Position numbers and translations under genes: made by a program. The notes beneath the pieces are model-generated. The model was not told the DNA's origin. It did no database searches and saw only the letters and a list, made by a program, of their open reading frames with translations. Of a stretch of DNA of 19,270 bases, positions 18,300 through 19,270 are shown in pieces (the first letter of the stretch is position 1; the number at the start of each line of letters is the position of its first letter). Source of the DNA: Saccoglossus kowalevskii (taxonomy: Eukaryota > Hemichordata > Enteropneusta > Harrimaniidae); NCBI RefSeq assembly GCF_000003605.2, contig NW_003128868.1, positions 326,443 through 345,712 of the forward strand, read 5' to 3'.

Positions 18300-19270
18300 C
18301 TATATTTTTTCACCAATATCGGATCAAAACTCGGGGATAACATTACTGCCCCGGGCGACTTTAATGAATATTTAACTGGCAATTATCGTGACTCTTTTTA
18401 AATTCGTCCTGTGGATGAGAGCGATATATTCAATGAAATCACTGCCCTAGATCCTGGAAAATCAGTAGGACATGATGGTGTCCCCCCTAAAATTGTCAAG
18501 CATGCTAGCCATATCATTTCTCACCCCCTTGCCCACATTATCAATTGTTCAATTCGCCAATGTATATTTCCTAATGCTCTTAAAATAGCGAAGGTCATTC
18601 CCATTTATAAAAAAAAGTTCCACAAATGATGTCAACAACTACCGTCCAATATCCATTCTACCTATTTTTAGTAAAGTAAGCGAACCAATCGTTAATAAGC
18701 AATTAATTACATATCTCGAGAAAAAATCCATACTCATTGATACTCAATTTGGCTTCCGTAAAAATAATGTAATCGCCAACAATTTGTATGTATTGAAAAC
18801 ACTTCATCTTTGTGACCTATTACCTGCGGGGTTCCACAAGGGTCGATTCTAGGCCCAATCTTATTCTTAATATATATTAATGATATAGCCAACTCTACCA
18901 ATTCCTTTCATTTTCGACTCTTTGCAGATGATACTAACCTATTTAAATTTATTCAAAACAATAAAATCAATCTCTCAGAAATTGATAATGATTGTCAAAG
19001 GGTTCGTGAATGGTGCAGTGCTAACAAACTTACTATTAATTCTGAAAAAAACAAATTACATGATAATTAAAATACCACAACGATCGGTCACTATTGAGGG
19101 CAGCCTGGAAATTAACGGGTCACCGATAGAGGGCGTATATGTTGTCAATTACCTTGGCGTCTCCATTGACCAGAATATGTCATGGAAAGCCCACATTGAT
19201 ACAATTTGCAAAGTTATCGCACCAAAAATTGGATTAATTTCACAACGACGTCATTTTGTACCTATGACTA
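18300..19270 (+). pseudogene. LINE reverse transcriptase relic 2, runs off the window
   Basis: Starting near 18305 (FFTNIGSKLGDN), the reading continues through DESDIFNEITALDPGKSVGH, DGVPPKIVK, KVIPIYKK, NNYRPISILPIFSK and FGFRKN. The central AFDxVNH region is missing. It resumes at about 18780 with QFVCIENTSS, CGVPQGSILGP, YINDI, FRLFADDTNLF (18918) and WCSANKLTINSEK. YLGVSIDQNMSWKAHI follows to the window end. The catalytic FADD is intact, but there are stops, an A-run frameshift and an internal deletion of roughly 100 codons. It belongs to a different family from relic 1 and abuts it. Confidence 0.88.

Overview
This window looks like nuclear DNA from an AT-rich invertebrate animal genome, probably marine. 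It has GT-AG introns, an animal UDP-glycosyltransferase gene, and decayed non-LTR retrotransposons, a mariner and other TIR transposons. It also has satellite DNA and no operons or bacterial signals. I cannot name the species.

The one gene I can model completely is a UDP-glucuronosyltransferase-like (UGT) gene on the minus strand. It has four coding exons: 12144-11287, 9730-9511, 8054-7835 and 7699-7411. All junctions are consensus GT-AG in consistent phase and give a 528-residue protein. The protein has a signal peptide, an acceptor domain, the complete UDP-sugar signature, one C-terminal membrane span and a KKxx ER-retrieval tail. Both residues of the usual catalytic His/Asp dyad are Asn, which is the most interesting functional feature here.

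The left third (1-5091) is a foldback-type element. Inverted arms of about 390 bp (1-380 and 4691-5087) enclose X-box-like subrepeats, one copy of a dispersed 0.45 kb repeat, and a satellite of about 88 bp made of small hairpins. Next, at 5386-6139, is a 754 bp TIR element. It has six copies of the palindrome CTCGTTATAACGAG and a broken integrase-type transposase gene.

Exon 1 of the UGT lies between two direct copies of the dispersed repeat (10876-11118 and 12208-12653). Introns 1 and 2 hold short related open segments that begin like signal peptides and may be relics of extra first exons.

The right third (12654-19270) has no gene I can support. It holds a frameshifted mariner (about 15850-16714), two abutting LINE reverse-transcriptase relics (17529-18295 and 18300 to the window end), and some weak unassigned open stretches.
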